12,375 nucleotides of DNA from Bacteroidales bacterium (GTDB taxonomy: Bacteria; Bacteroidota; Bacteroidia; Bacteroidales; Muribaculaceae): positions 1 through 12,375 of the forward strand of contig CAAFXO010000046.1 in NCBI GenBank assembly GCA_900766975.1, read 5' to 3'. The translations under genes were made by a program, and so were the position numbers. Shown here piece by piece: positions 1 to 7,433 of the stretch; position 1 is the first letter of the stretch; each line of letters begins with the position of its first letter. The notes under the pieces were generated by a model that was not told where the DNA came from, did not search any database, and saw nothing but the letters and a program-made list of their open reading frames with translations.

Positions 1-6
1 CCGCTT

Positions 7-330
7 TTGATCACTTGCTTTCAGTCACATACAGGAGTATGCTCCTTTCAGCAAGTAATCAAAATCGACTCAAGGCTACGACCCCTACGGCCCCAAAAAT
101 TTAAGGAACGCGCTCTAAAACGATTCTCTGGACTTCCTAATGATTTCACATGGGAGGAAATGAGACGTCTGCTTGTTGCTTTGGGATATGTTCCGGACAA
201 CAAAGGCAAGACTTCAGGATCCAGAATGATATTCAAGGGTAATGGCCGGAAGCCTATCATGCTCCACAAACCACATCCCGGCAATATCATCAAGGAATAT
301 GCAATGAAGCAAGTATATTATTATCTTTAA
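7..330 (+). CDS. hicA: HicA-family mRNA interferase toxin, 5' end uncertain
   Basis: Likely RNA-cleaving toxin of a type II HicAB system. The conserved part begins near residue 38 (KRFSGLPNDFTWEEM), followed by DNKGKTSGSRMIF (residues 64-76) and the diagnostic LHKPHPGN block (86-93). H87 and H90 are candidate catalytic histidines, and GSR at 71-73 sits where the GSH signature of other HicA proteins lies. The frame is open to the left window edge, and the only ATG/GTG/TTG codon before the domain is TTG at 7. Family members usually start 5-12 residues before LPxDFT, but codons there (about 97-130) contain no normal start. The first ~35 residues (rich in R, P and S) look non-native, so the gene either starts at TTG 7, starts outside the window, or has lost its original 5' end. 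hicB follows 14 nt downstream. Family call from recognised motifs; activity is inferred. Confidence 0.72.
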   Translation: MITCFQSHTGVCSFQQVIKIDSRLRPLRPQKFKERALKRFSGLPNDFTWEEMRRLLVALGYVPDNKGKTSGSRMIFKGNGRKPIMLHKPHPGNIIKEYAMKQVYYYL

Positions 331-344
331 AATGAAGGTCTGAT

Positions 345-683
345 ATGAATACATTGAAATATAAGGATTTTATTGGGTCGGTTGCATTCAGCGAGGCCGA
401 CGGCCTATTCTTCGGGAAAATCGAAGGAATAGATGGTCTTGTGAATTTTGAAGGAGAAAGCGTTACCGAACTCACCAACGCCTTTCACGAGGCTGTTGAC
501 GATTATCTCGCCTACTGTGCCGAAGAAGGCATCGAACCCCACAAAAGTTATTCAGGCTCACTAAACGTGCGCCTTACACCTGAAATACACTCCCGCGTGG
601 CATATCTTGCAAAAAAAGCAGGCATTTCAATCAATTCTTTCATACGCACTGCCGTTGAAAAGCAGATAGCCAGCATGCTTTAA
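345..683 (+). CDS. hicB: HicB-family antitoxin with C-terminal ribbon-helix-helix domain
   Basis: Cognate antitoxin for the upstream hicA-like gene. The 112-residue protein has the two-part layout of HicB. Residues about 3-60 form a HicB-like partial RNase-H-fold domain (YKDFIGSVAFSEADGLFFGK, then helix TELTNAFHEAVDDYL). Residues about 70-110 form an Arc/MetJ-type ribbon-helix-helix DNA-binding region (GSLNVRLTPEIHSRVAYLAK, then ISINSFIRTAVEKQI). The N-terminal domain should bind and neutralise the toxin and the RHH should bind the operon's own promoter; both are family knowledge. The ATG at 345 is preceded by GAAGG (334-338) at a workable distance. Toxin-first order is typical of hicAB. The operon promoter is not visible and probably lies left of the window. 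The gyrB promoter starts about 20 nt after the stop. Confidence 0.87.
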   Translation: MNTLKYKDFIGSVAFSEADGLFFGKIEGIDGLVNFEGESVTELTNAFHEAVDDYLAYCAEEGIEPHKSYSGSLNVRLTPEIHSRVAYLAKKAGISINSFIRTAVEKQIASML

Positions 684-705
684 TTGGGATGTTTTTGGGG
701 CTGCT

Positions 706-737
706 GTTGGCTGTTTCGAATTTTTTTTGTAAATTTG
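706..737 (+). promoter_or_regulatory. Bacteroidetes-type promoter for gyrB
   Basis: TAAATTTG at 730-737 matches the Bacteroides -7 consensus TAnnTTTG exactly. A partial -33 box, GTTG (706-709), lies 20 nt upstream, which is the usual spacing. Transcription would start near 742-746, giving a leader of only about 15-20 nt before the gyrB ATG at 761. This makes gyrB independent of hicAB transcription. The call rests on consensus matching only. Confidence 0.6.
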
Positions 738-760
738 TATGCTAAAATATAGGTTTCGAA

Positions 761-2758
761 ATGAATATTGACGAAATTAACAACATTGCCGACGATCAGG
801 AAAACGCTCAGTCGGAAGCAAAGAAATATCAAGCAGACAACATTCAGGTGCTCGAGGGCTTGGAAGCCGTGCGCAAGCGCCCCTCGATGTATATCGGTGA
901 CACCTCCGTGCGTGGCCTACATCACCTTGTGTATGAGGTGGTTGACAACTCTATCGACGAGGCTCTTGCCGGCTATGCCAACAAGATCTTTGTCACCATC
1001 GAGGCAGACAACTCGATCCGCGTCGAGGATAACGGCCGAGGCATACCAGTAGACATGCACGAGAAGATGCACAAGCCGGCACTCGAAGTCGTGCTGACCG
1101 TGCTCCACGCCGGTGGTAAATTCGACAAGGGGTCTTACAAGGTGTCCGGAGGTCTGCATGGTGTCGGCGTAAGTTGCGTCAACGCCCTCTCAGACTATCT
1201 CCGCGCCGAGATCCACCGCGACGGCAAGATCCACATGCAGGAATATGCCTACGGCAAGCCCACCAGCGAGCTGAAAGTGATCGGCGAAACCGACCACACC
1301 GGCACCACCATCATCTTCCACCCCGATGCCTCCATCTTCAGCGAGACTGTCTACGATTATAATACACTTGCCAACCGTCTCCGCGACTTGGCATTCCTCA
1401 ACGCCGGTATTACGCTGACACTCACCGACCTTCGCGACCTCGACGAGGAGGGAAATCCTCATCAAGAAGTATTCCATAGCGACGAGGGTCTCAAGGAATT
1501 TGTGAAATATATCGATGCCGGCAAAGAGCCGCTGATCGAAGATATCATCCATCTCAACACCGAGCGCAACGGTGTGCCCATCGAAGTGGCGTTGACCTAC
1601 AACACTGACTTCAACGAGAATATCTACTCCTACGTCAACAATATCAACACGATCGAGGGTGGCACACACCTCACCGGTTTCCGTCGCGGCTTGACCATGA
1701 CACTGAAGAAATATGCCGACGACAACCACATGCTCGACAAGTTGAAGATCGAGCTCTCGAAAGAGGACTTCCGCGATGGTCTGACCGCCGTAATCTCTGT
1801 GAAGGTGGCAGAGCCTCAGTTCGAGGGGCAGACGAAGACCAAGCTTGGCAACAACGAGGTGATGGGTGTAGTGCAAACCGCTGTAAGCGAAGCGCTACGC
1901 AACTATCTCGAGGAGCATCCCAAGCAGGCGAAGGTGATCGTCGACAAGGTGGTATTGGCAGCGCAGGCGCGTCATGCCGCACAGAGTGCCCGACTCCGCG
2001 TGCAGAACAAGTCGCCATTTGCCGGCGCCGGACTTCCCGGCAAGCTTGCCCCCTGCAAGAGCCGCGATGCCGCTGAATGTGAACTCTTCCTGGTCGAGGG
2101 TGACTCGGCAGGCGGTTCGGCAAAGGTGGGTCGCAACCCGATCTATCAGGCCATCCTCCCCCTGCGCGGTAAGATCCTCAACGTCGAGAAGGCGCAAGAC
2201 CATAAGGTGCTCTCAAGCGACGAAATCGTCAACATATACAAGGCGCTCGGCGTGACCATCGGCACTGAAGAGGACTCCAAAGAGCCCAACATGAGCAAGC
2301 TCCGCTATCACAAGATTGTGATTATGACCGATGCCGATGTCGATGGTGCTCACATCGCCACGCTGCTGATGACATTCTTCTATCGTCGCATGCGACCGAT
2401 CATCGACAATGGTTACCTCTATATCGCCACTCCCCCACTCTACAAGTGCACCACCAAGGGTAAAAACAAGGTGGAAGAATATGCTTGGAACGATCAGCAT
2501 GTACAGCGATTCGTAGATGAGAAATGCCAAGGCGACCGCAACAAACTCGAGTTGCAACGCTACAAAGGTCTTGGTGAGATGAGTGCAAGTCAGCTCTGGG
2601 AGACTACAATGGATCCGGAGAACCGCCTACTCAAGCAAGTAACCTTGCAGAATGCAGCGGAGGCAGACCGCACCTTCTCCGTGTTGATGGGCGAGAATGT
2701 AGCACCAAGACGTGAATTTATCGAGACTCACGCCACCTACGCCAACATCGACGCATAG
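761..2758 (+). CDS. gyrB: DNA gyrase subunit B
   Basis: ATPase subunit of DNA gyrase, a cytoplasmic type IIA topoisomerase (A2B2 with GyrA) that introduces negative supercoils. The 665-residue length fits Bacteroidetes GyrB without the Gram-negative insert found in E. coli. The GHKL ATPase domain shows EGLEAVRKRPSMYIG (32-46), catalytic E59 and Mg-binding N63 in EVVDNSIDEALAG, D90 in DNGRGIP (90-96), and the ATP lid GGLHGVG (130-136). The transducer region contains QTKTKLGN. The TOPRIM domain shows ELFLVEGDSAGGSAK with acidic E446, and MTDADVDGAH with metal ligands D524 and D526. The QRYKGLGEM motif and a RREFIE...ANID ending close the protein. ParE is a less likely alternative; length, motifs and the C-terminus favour GyrB. 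It has its own promoter and a 3' hairpin, and appears monocistronic. Codon use is GC-rich, like porW and porX and unlike hicAB. Confidence 0.98.
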   Translation: MNIDEINNIADDQENAQSEAKKYQADNIQVLEGLEAVRKRPSMYIGDTSVRGLHHLVYEVVDNSIDEALAGYANKIFVTIEADNSIRVEDNGRGIPVDMHEKMHKPALEVVLTVLHAGGKFDKGSYKVSGGLHGVGVSCVNALSDYLRAEIHRDGKIHMQEYAYGKPTSELKVIGETDHTGTTIIFHPDASIFSETVYDYNTLANRLRDLAFLNAGITLTLTDLRDLDEEGNPHQEVFHSDEGLKEFVKYIDAGKEPLIEDIIHLNTERNGVPIEVALTYNTDFNENIYSYVNNINTIEGGTHLTGFRRGLTMTLKKYADDNHMLDKLKIELSKEDFRDGLTAVISVKVAEPQFEGQTKTKLGNNEVMGVVQTAVSEALRNYLEEHPKQAKVIVDKVVLAAQARHAAQSARLRVQNKSPFAGAGLPGKLAPCKSRDAAECELFLVEGDSAGGSAKVGRNPIYQAILPLRGKILNVEKAQDHKVLSSDEIVNIYKALGVTIGTEEDSKEPNMSKLRYHKIVIMTDADVDGAHIATLLMTFFYRRMRPIIDNGYLYIATPPLYKCTTKGKNKVEEYAWNDQHVQRFVDEKCQGDRNKLELQRYKGLGEMSASQLWETTMDPENRLLKQVTLQNAAEADRTFSVLMGENVAPRREFIETHATYANIDA

Positions 2759-2790
2759 CAAAAGGAAACTTAAATACTTGTTCTCATAGC

Positions 2791-2822
2791 GAGGCGTGTC
2801 GTAATAAAATATGGCACGCCTC
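2791..2822 (+). terminator. GC-rich hairpin after gyrB, possible terminator
   Basis: GAGGCGTGTC (2791-2800) pairs with GGCACGCCTC (2813-2822) across a 12-nt loop: a 10-bp stem with one G-T wobble. It sits 32 nt after the gyrB stop and before the cotH-like ATG at 2861. There is no T-tract after the stem in either direction, so it may terminate weakly, protect the gyrB mRNA 3' end, or need a factor. Confidence 0.5.
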
Positions 2823-2860
2823 AACCATAAAAGCAACCTCATACTTACTGACAGATAGCC

Positions 2861-4393
2861 ATGAAACTCAGACACATCCTGTTGATAGGATTGGCATTGC
2901 TTGTGCTCGGACTTGACGCATCTGCTCAGAGTGTCGACCCGCTTGCCAACTCTACTCCTGCACCTTCAGGCAATCCGTTAACACGCATTATGCGTAAAAA
3001 ATTGGTCAGTATGGATATGCCTCTTGTTGAGTTCACACTTAAGAATCGTGAGTTCCCCAACTTTGACTTTATATATGCTCCATCAGGATGCTGGGGCATA
3101 TCGATTACCAACAATGATTATGTGGAAGGAAGATTGGTGATAAGTCGCCTCAATGATACCATCTATGATAGTGGCAATTATGTCAGCAAGACATCGGGAG
3201 TTCGTCTTAAAGTAAGAGGTAATACTTCCAACTATGAGAATGGAAAGAAGAGACCTAAACCGAGTTATAAAATCAAACTATCCAAGAAGGGGAAACTGAT
3301 AGACGAAGAGGGTGTAGGGAAATCCAAAGACTGGGTGCTCAAAGGAGTAACATATAATTGTCCAGGATATCCCTATCAAATAGCACAAATATGTGGCATG
3401 GGATGGCAACCTCAATATCAATTTGTCAACCTTGTGATCAATGGTTCATACTTCGGTGTCTACTTCCTCTCGGAAGGTGTGACGGGCGACAGCGATCGTG
3501 TTAACATCGAAGACTCCGGTTATATCGTTGAGAATGACCCATATTGGTGGAAGCCTGATGAGGTATATTTCAAATCCAAACATATTCCCTCGCAGATGGG
3601 ATGGACATTCAAAGAGCCCGACACCGATGACTTCAACGAGATGACTATGATCAATATACAATGGGCTATCGCTGTATTTGAAAATGCCATCTTTACGGGA
3701 GACGATGTCAATAAATATATAGAAATGGATACATTTGCCGCTTGGTTGTTGGTTCACGATATTGTCGCGACTCCCGACTCCGGTGGCGCAAACATGTTTA
3801 TTGTCAAAGATGACTTTGACGTCGACGATCCATTCTCCTCAAAATTAAAAATGGGTCCGCTATGGGATCTTGACATCGCGATGACAAGTAAAAGCAAAGA
3901 CTTCTCTCGGATCCATAAAGAGGGTATTTTTTATTTCCCTCATCTCTTTACTCGTCGCGATTTCACTGAGATGTATACTAATATGTGGAATGAAATCTTG
4001 CCCACCCTATATACCGATTATATCAAGGGTGTAAAAGAGATGATCCGGAGGAATCCGGCATACGAAGAGGCTCGCAAACTTGAACATGAATATAATGGTG
4101 TAGTTATACCGGAAGACTTTGGGGTAGAAACCAAACAATACCAAATATGGCTATTGCAGCGGCTTCGCAATCTGAATTATCTGATCAATGGCACTTACGA
4201 ATTGCCGAATCCGCCGGAAGATCCGGGCAGCATTTTCGACCGTCCTGACCCCAATGGCGACCACACCCTATCAGATAAAGATGGAGGTGTAATAAAATAC
4301 GACCTGATGGGCCATCCGGTAAAAGACAACACCCCCGGCATAACCATCACCCGCACCACCCAAACCGCCAAAAAACAAATCTCCCAACAGTAA
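2861..4393 (+). CDS. Exported CotH-kinase-family protein
   Basis: CotH-domain protein of 510 residues. Residues 1-22 are a signal peptide (KLRH, hydrophobic LLIGLALLVLGL, then ASA|Q). CotH landmarks in order: RLKVRGNTS (115-123) followed by the PSYKIKLSKKGK strand; WVLKG; NLVINGSYFGVYFLSE; TFAAWLLVHDI (291-301); DSGGANMF; and GPLWDLDIAM with D336 and D338. The last motif matches the conserved WDxD element of the family. Bacillus CotH is an atypical protein kinase of spore-coat proteins; the substrate in Bacteroidetes is unknown. The C-terminus (Y480 DLMGHPV, then PGI at 492-494) resembles the YDLxGRxV...GIYI pattern of T9SS type A sorting domains but lacks the usual terminal basic strand. Codon use is more AT-rich than gyrB or porW, except in the last ~60 codons. 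No promoter was found in the 102-nt upstream gap. Kinase activity is inference. Confidence 0.85.
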   Translation: MKLRHILLIGLALLVLGLDASAQSVDPLANSTPAPSGNPLTRIMRKKLVSMDMPLVEFTLKNREFPNFDFIYAPSGCWGISITNNDYVEGRLVISRLNDTIYDSGNYVSKTSGVRLKVRGNTSNYENGKKRPKPSYKIKLSKKGKLIDEEGVGKSKDWVLKGVTYNCPGYPYQIAQICGMGWQPQYQFVNLVINGSYFGVYFLSEGVTGDSDRVNIEDSGYIVENDPYWWKPDEVYFKSKHIPSQMGWTFKEPDTDDFNEMTMINIQWAIAVFENAIFTGDDVNKYIEMDTFAAWLLVHDIVATPDSGGANMFIVKDDFDVDDPFSSKLKMGPLWDLDIAMTSKSKDFSRIHKEGIFYFPHLFTRRDFTEMYTNMWNEILPTLYTDYIKGVKEMIRRNPAYEEARKLEHEYNGVVIPEDFGVETKQYQIWLLQRLRNLNYLINGTYELPNPPEDPGSIFDRPDPNGDHTLSDKDGGVIKYDLMGHPVKDNTPGITITRTTQTAKKQISQQ

Positions 4394-4437
4394 GTAGGGC
4401 TTTGGATTGATTTTTTGCTCAATCTGTTGGCTTTTTT
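4384..4437 (+). terminator. Intrinsic terminator of the cotH-like gene, overlapping its stop codon
   Basis: CCAACAG (4384-4390, the last codons of the gene) pairs with CTGTTGG (4424-4430). A nested stem, GATTGA (4405-4410) with TCAATC (4419-4424), lies inside and shares one base with the outer arm. A T-tract (4432-4437) follows one base after the outer stem, which is the layout of a Rho-independent terminator. It would separate the cotH-like gene from the porW operon. Confidence 0.6.
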
Positions 4438-4466
4438 GATACTAACGGGCGGGGTGTTTACGTTTT
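4435..4466 (+). promoter_or_regulatory. Candidate promoter of the porW-porX operon
   Basis: TTTG (4435-4438), exactly 20 nt, then TACGTTTT (4459-4466), which differs from the Bacteroides -7 consensus TAnnTTTG only in its last base. The start site would fall around 4471-4474, at or just before the ATG at 4473, so the message would have almost no leader. The -33 box lies inside the terminator T-tract, so the two signals are packed together. Confidence 0.5.
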
Positions 4467-4472
4467 AATGTT

Positions 4473-7421
4473 ATGCGCAACCATCGAAAAGTGACACTTT
4501 GCCTCCTCTTTTCTTCGCTCTGCCTGCTCATCGGAGCTTGCAGCACGAAGAAGAACACTGCGGCCTCTCGTCAGTGGCATGCCTTCAACACACGCTATAA
4601 TGTCTATTTCAATGGCAAGACCCATTATGACGAGCAACTCAAAACTATGGAGGCCTCCTATCAAGATGACTATACGCGCAGCATGCTGATCCATCCCGCC
4701 GAGGCAAGGGCCGACAAGAACCGCCCTCAGCCCACCGGCGACTTCAAGCGCACCATCGAGAAGATGCAGAAATCCATCCAACTGCACTCCATCAAGAAAA
4801 AGCCGAAAAAGAAGGGTTCATCAGCCAAGGATAAGGCTTTTCGCGCCCGCGAAGAGTTCAATCCCTTCCTCCATAACGCCTGGATCACAATGGGCAAAGC
4901 GCAATATAACAATGGCGACTTCACCGGCGCCGCCGCCACCTTCTTCTATATCTCCAAGCACTTCAAATGGCTTCCCAAGGTAGTGACCGAGGCCCGCCTC
5001 CGCATGGCACTCTCCTACCTCGCCCTCGACTGGAACTACGAGGCGGAAAATGCCCTACACCTCGTCAAAGAGAAAGACCTTCTCGACAAGAACCTCAAGA
5101 ACCTGTACAGTCTCGCCTGGAGCGACTACTATATGCGCACCAAACAAGAAGAAAAGGCTGTGCCTCACATCCGGGAGGCGGTGAAATATGCCCATGGCAG
5201 TCAGAAGAATCGCCTCTGCTTCATGCTCGGTGAGGCATACTCCCGTCTCGGCAATAAGCATGACGCTTACCTGGCTTACAAGAAGGCGGGAAGCGGCATC
5301 TCTACCGACTACCGTGCCAAATTCAACGCCCGCATCAAGCGCTCGGAAGTGTTCGAAGGCACCAACATCAAGGGTGAAGTGCGTTCGCTCAAATCGATGA
5401 CTCGCTATGCCCGCAATGCCGAATTCCTCGACCAGATATACTACGCCATCGGCAACCTCTACCTATCGGTCAAAGACACCACCTCGGCTATCGACAACTA
5501 CAAACTCGCCATCGAGAAATCCACCCGCAACGCCATCGACAAGGCCATGGCACAACTCGCCTTGGGTGCTCTCTACTTCGACCTCGGCGAATATGTCAAG
5601 GCACAGCCATGCTACTCCGGCGCCGTGCCGCAACTCCCCGAGACATTCCCCGACTATAAGAAGATAAAACGTCGCAGCGACGTGCTCGACGAGATGGCGC
5701 TATATGCAGGCAATGTCGAACTCCAAGACTCCCTGCTCACCCTCTCCAAGTTGACCCCCGAAGAGCAACGCAAAGTGGCTGAACGACTCGCCAAAGAACT
5801 CATAGAGAAGGAGAAAAAAGAGGCTGAAGATGCCAAGCGCGAGCAATACCTCGCCGAGCAAGAGGGTAAAGGGGCTGAAAATATCAAGAAAAACGAAGGC
5901 ACCACCCCGATGATCTCCAATGGCGACAAGTCATGGTATTTCTACAACACCATGACCAAGAACCAGGGTAAGAACGAGTTCCAACGCCGCTGGGGTGCCC
6001 GCAAACTGGAAGATGACTGGCGTCGTCGCAACAAGACATCCTACTCCGCTGAAGAGCCGATGGAGGATGCCGACACTCTCGCCACCGACTCCCTGCCGGG
6101 CGACTCCACCCTTACCGACGAACAGCGCAAAGAGATCGCCGAACGACAGAAGGCGGAAAACGATCCCCACAAGCCGGAATACTATCTCAAGCAGATCCCC
6201 AAGACACCCGAAGAGATTCAGACTGCCAACGATGTGATCCAAGAGGGTCTCTATAATATGGGCCTTATCCTGAAAGATAAGTTGGAAGACTTCGGTGCAT
6301 CACGCCGCACTTTCGGCCAGCTTCTCGACCGCTATCCTGACAATGAATATCGACTCGAAGTCTACTACAATATGTATCTGATGGCTGTGAGACGTGGCGA
6401 AACCGCCCAAGCCGAGATATGGCGGCAGAAGATCCTCACCGACTTCGCCGACTCCCCCTACGGCAAGGCGATGACCGACCCCAACTACTTCGAGAACCTG
6501 CGCCGCATGAACGACGTGCAGGAAGAAATGTATCAGCAGGCATACGATGCTTATCTCAACGATCAGAACACGACCGTGCATCAGCTCACTGCCAAGATGG
6601 AGCAAGACTTCCCCCTCTCGAAGATTATGCCTAAGTTTATCTTCATCGACGCACTCTCCTATCTCACTGAGAATGATAAAGATAAGTTCCAGTCGCAGCT
6701 CACAGCACTGCTCGACCGCTATCCCGACACCGACATGACCGACATGGCGGGAAGCATCCTCAAGGGGCTGAAGGCGGGACGCGAACCGCATGCCGGGCTC
6801 TCCAACTCGCGTGGCATGATATGGAGCATGCGTCTATCCAACGACACCACCCTCTCCGCCTCCGACGGTCAGCCCCTCAACTTCGAGCGAGATCCCAACG
6901 CGCCACACTACCTCGTGTTGGCATTCCCTCGCGACTCCGTGAGCGCTAATCAGTTGCTCTATGACGTGGCACGCTTCAACTTCTCTTCATTTGTCGTCAG
7001 CGACTTCGACCTCGAGCCGATGAGCTTCGGCAACGTCGGCCTCCTGATCATCAAAGGATTCGCCAACACCCGCCATGTCGAACACTATCGCAAAGTCATG
7101 GCTGAGAAGGAGTTCACGCTCCCCGACGGCGTGCGCCCCATCATGATCAGCAAGAGCAACTTCGAACTTTTGCTACGCGAAGGACGTTCATTTGAAGAAT
7201 ACTTCCGTTTCGAAGAGAACAAAACCATCGAAGAGACCGAAGCCAAAGCCTTGGAAGAAACCGCCGAAGCTGAGCCAGCGGAAGCCGCTGAAGCAGTAGA
7301 GTCTGCCGAGCCGGAAGAGGACTCCGAGCCGGCCGAGAAATCCGAGCCGGCCGAGCCGGCCGAAGCAGTAGAACCGACCGAGTCGGAAGAGAAACCCGAG
7401 GCTGAAGAAACGACCGAATAA
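4473..7421 (+). CDS. porW: PorW/SprE-family TPR outer-membrane-type lipoprotein
   Basis: Large TPR lipoprotein (982 residues) of the SprE (Flavobacterium gliding) / PorW (Porphyromonas T9SS) family. The signal peptide carries a lipobox, LIGA|C with C23. The next block (RQWHAFNTRYNVYFNGK, 33-49) and FNPFLHNAWITMGKAQY (129-145) are typical of the family. TPR-like helical pairs run through residues about 130-400 and 580-740, with a charged, probably coiled-coil linker at about 430-475. The tail from about 918 to the end is low-complexity, made of E, A, P and S. PorW/SprE proteins are needed for T9SS function or stability and are anchored to the envelope. PorX starts 12 nt downstream, so co-transcription is likely. 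The ATG at 4473 is chosen because it gives a complete lipoprotein signal. The acidic tail is unusual; the T9SS role here is inferred from the family and neighbour. Confidence 0.84.
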   Translation: MRNHRKVTLCLLFSSLCLLIGACSTKKNTAASRQWHAFNTRYNVYFNGKTHYDEQLKTMEASYQDDYTRSMLIHPAEARADKNRPQPTGDFKRTIEKMQKSIQLHSIKKKPKKKGSSAKDKAFRAREEFNPFLHNAWITMGKAQYNNGDFTGAAATFFYISKHFKWLPKVVTEARLRMALSYLALDWNYEAENALHLVKEKDLLDKNLKNLYSLAWSDYYMRTKQEEKAVPHIREAVKYAHGSQKNRLCFMLGEAYSRLGNKHDAYLAYKKAGSGISTDYRAKFNARIKRSEVFEGTNIKGEVRSLKSMTRYARNAEFLDQIYYAIGNLYLSVKDTTSAIDNYKLAIEKSTRNAIDKAMAQLALGALYFDLGEYVKAQPCYSGAVPQLPETFPDYKKIKRRSDVLDEMALYAGNVELQDSLLTLSKLTPEEQRKVAERLAKELIEKEKKEAEDAKREQYLAEQEGKGAENIKKNEGTTPMISNGDKSWYFYNTMTKNQGKNEFQRRWGARKLEDDWRRRNKTSYSAEEPMEDADTLATDSLPGDSTLTDEQRKEIAERQKAENDPHKPEYYLKQIPKTPEEIQTANDVIQEGLYNMGLILKDKLEDFGASRRTFGQLLDRYPDNEYRLEVYYNMYLMAVRRGETAQAEIWRQKILTDFADSPYGKAMTDPNYFENLRRMNDVQEEMYQQAYDAYLNDQNTTVHQLTAKMEQDFPLSKIMPKFIFIDALSYLTENDKDKFQSQLTALLDRYPDTDMTDMAGSILKGLKAGREPHAGLSNSRGMIWSMRLSNDTTLSASDGQPLNFERDPNAPHYLVLAFPRDSVSANQLLYDVARFNFSSFVVSDFDLEPMSFGNVGLLIIKGFANTRHVEHYRKVMAEKEFTLPDGVRPIMISKSNFELLLREGRSFEEYFRFEENKTIEETEAKALEETAEAEPAEAAEAVESAEPEEDSEPAEKSEPAEPAEAVEPTESEEKPEAEETTE
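7252..7418 (+). repeat. Low-complexity repeat encoding the acidic E/A/P tail of PorW
   Basis: Imperfect short repeats built on GAGCCG and GCCGAG units. A longer duplicated segment runs GAAGCAGTAGA...GAG...GAAGAG, near 7289-7320 and again near 7363-7392. They encode iterated AEPAEAAEAVESAEPEE-type residues. Such tracts tend to change length between strains by slippage. Confidence 0.7.
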
Positions 7422-7433
7422 TACCCTATCACT

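Noticed and set aside
33..46. Short hairpin AGGAG-TATG-CTCCT near the left edge
   Set aside because: Only 5 bp, no T-tract, and within a possibly coding region; chance is likely.
65..103. tRNA-3'-end or attachment-site-like stretch (GACCCCTACGGCCCC) before hicA
   Set aside because: No cloverleaf can be built with the upstream sequence, no T-loop GTTCRA is present and no integrase is seen.
39..104. 22-codon + strand ORF starting at ATG 39
   Set aside because: No recognisable family, no ribosome binding site that stands out and overlaps the hicA frame.
1190..1876. Long - strand frame antisense to gyrB
   Set aside because: A shadow of GC-rich codon bias in gyrB; the protein has no domain sense.
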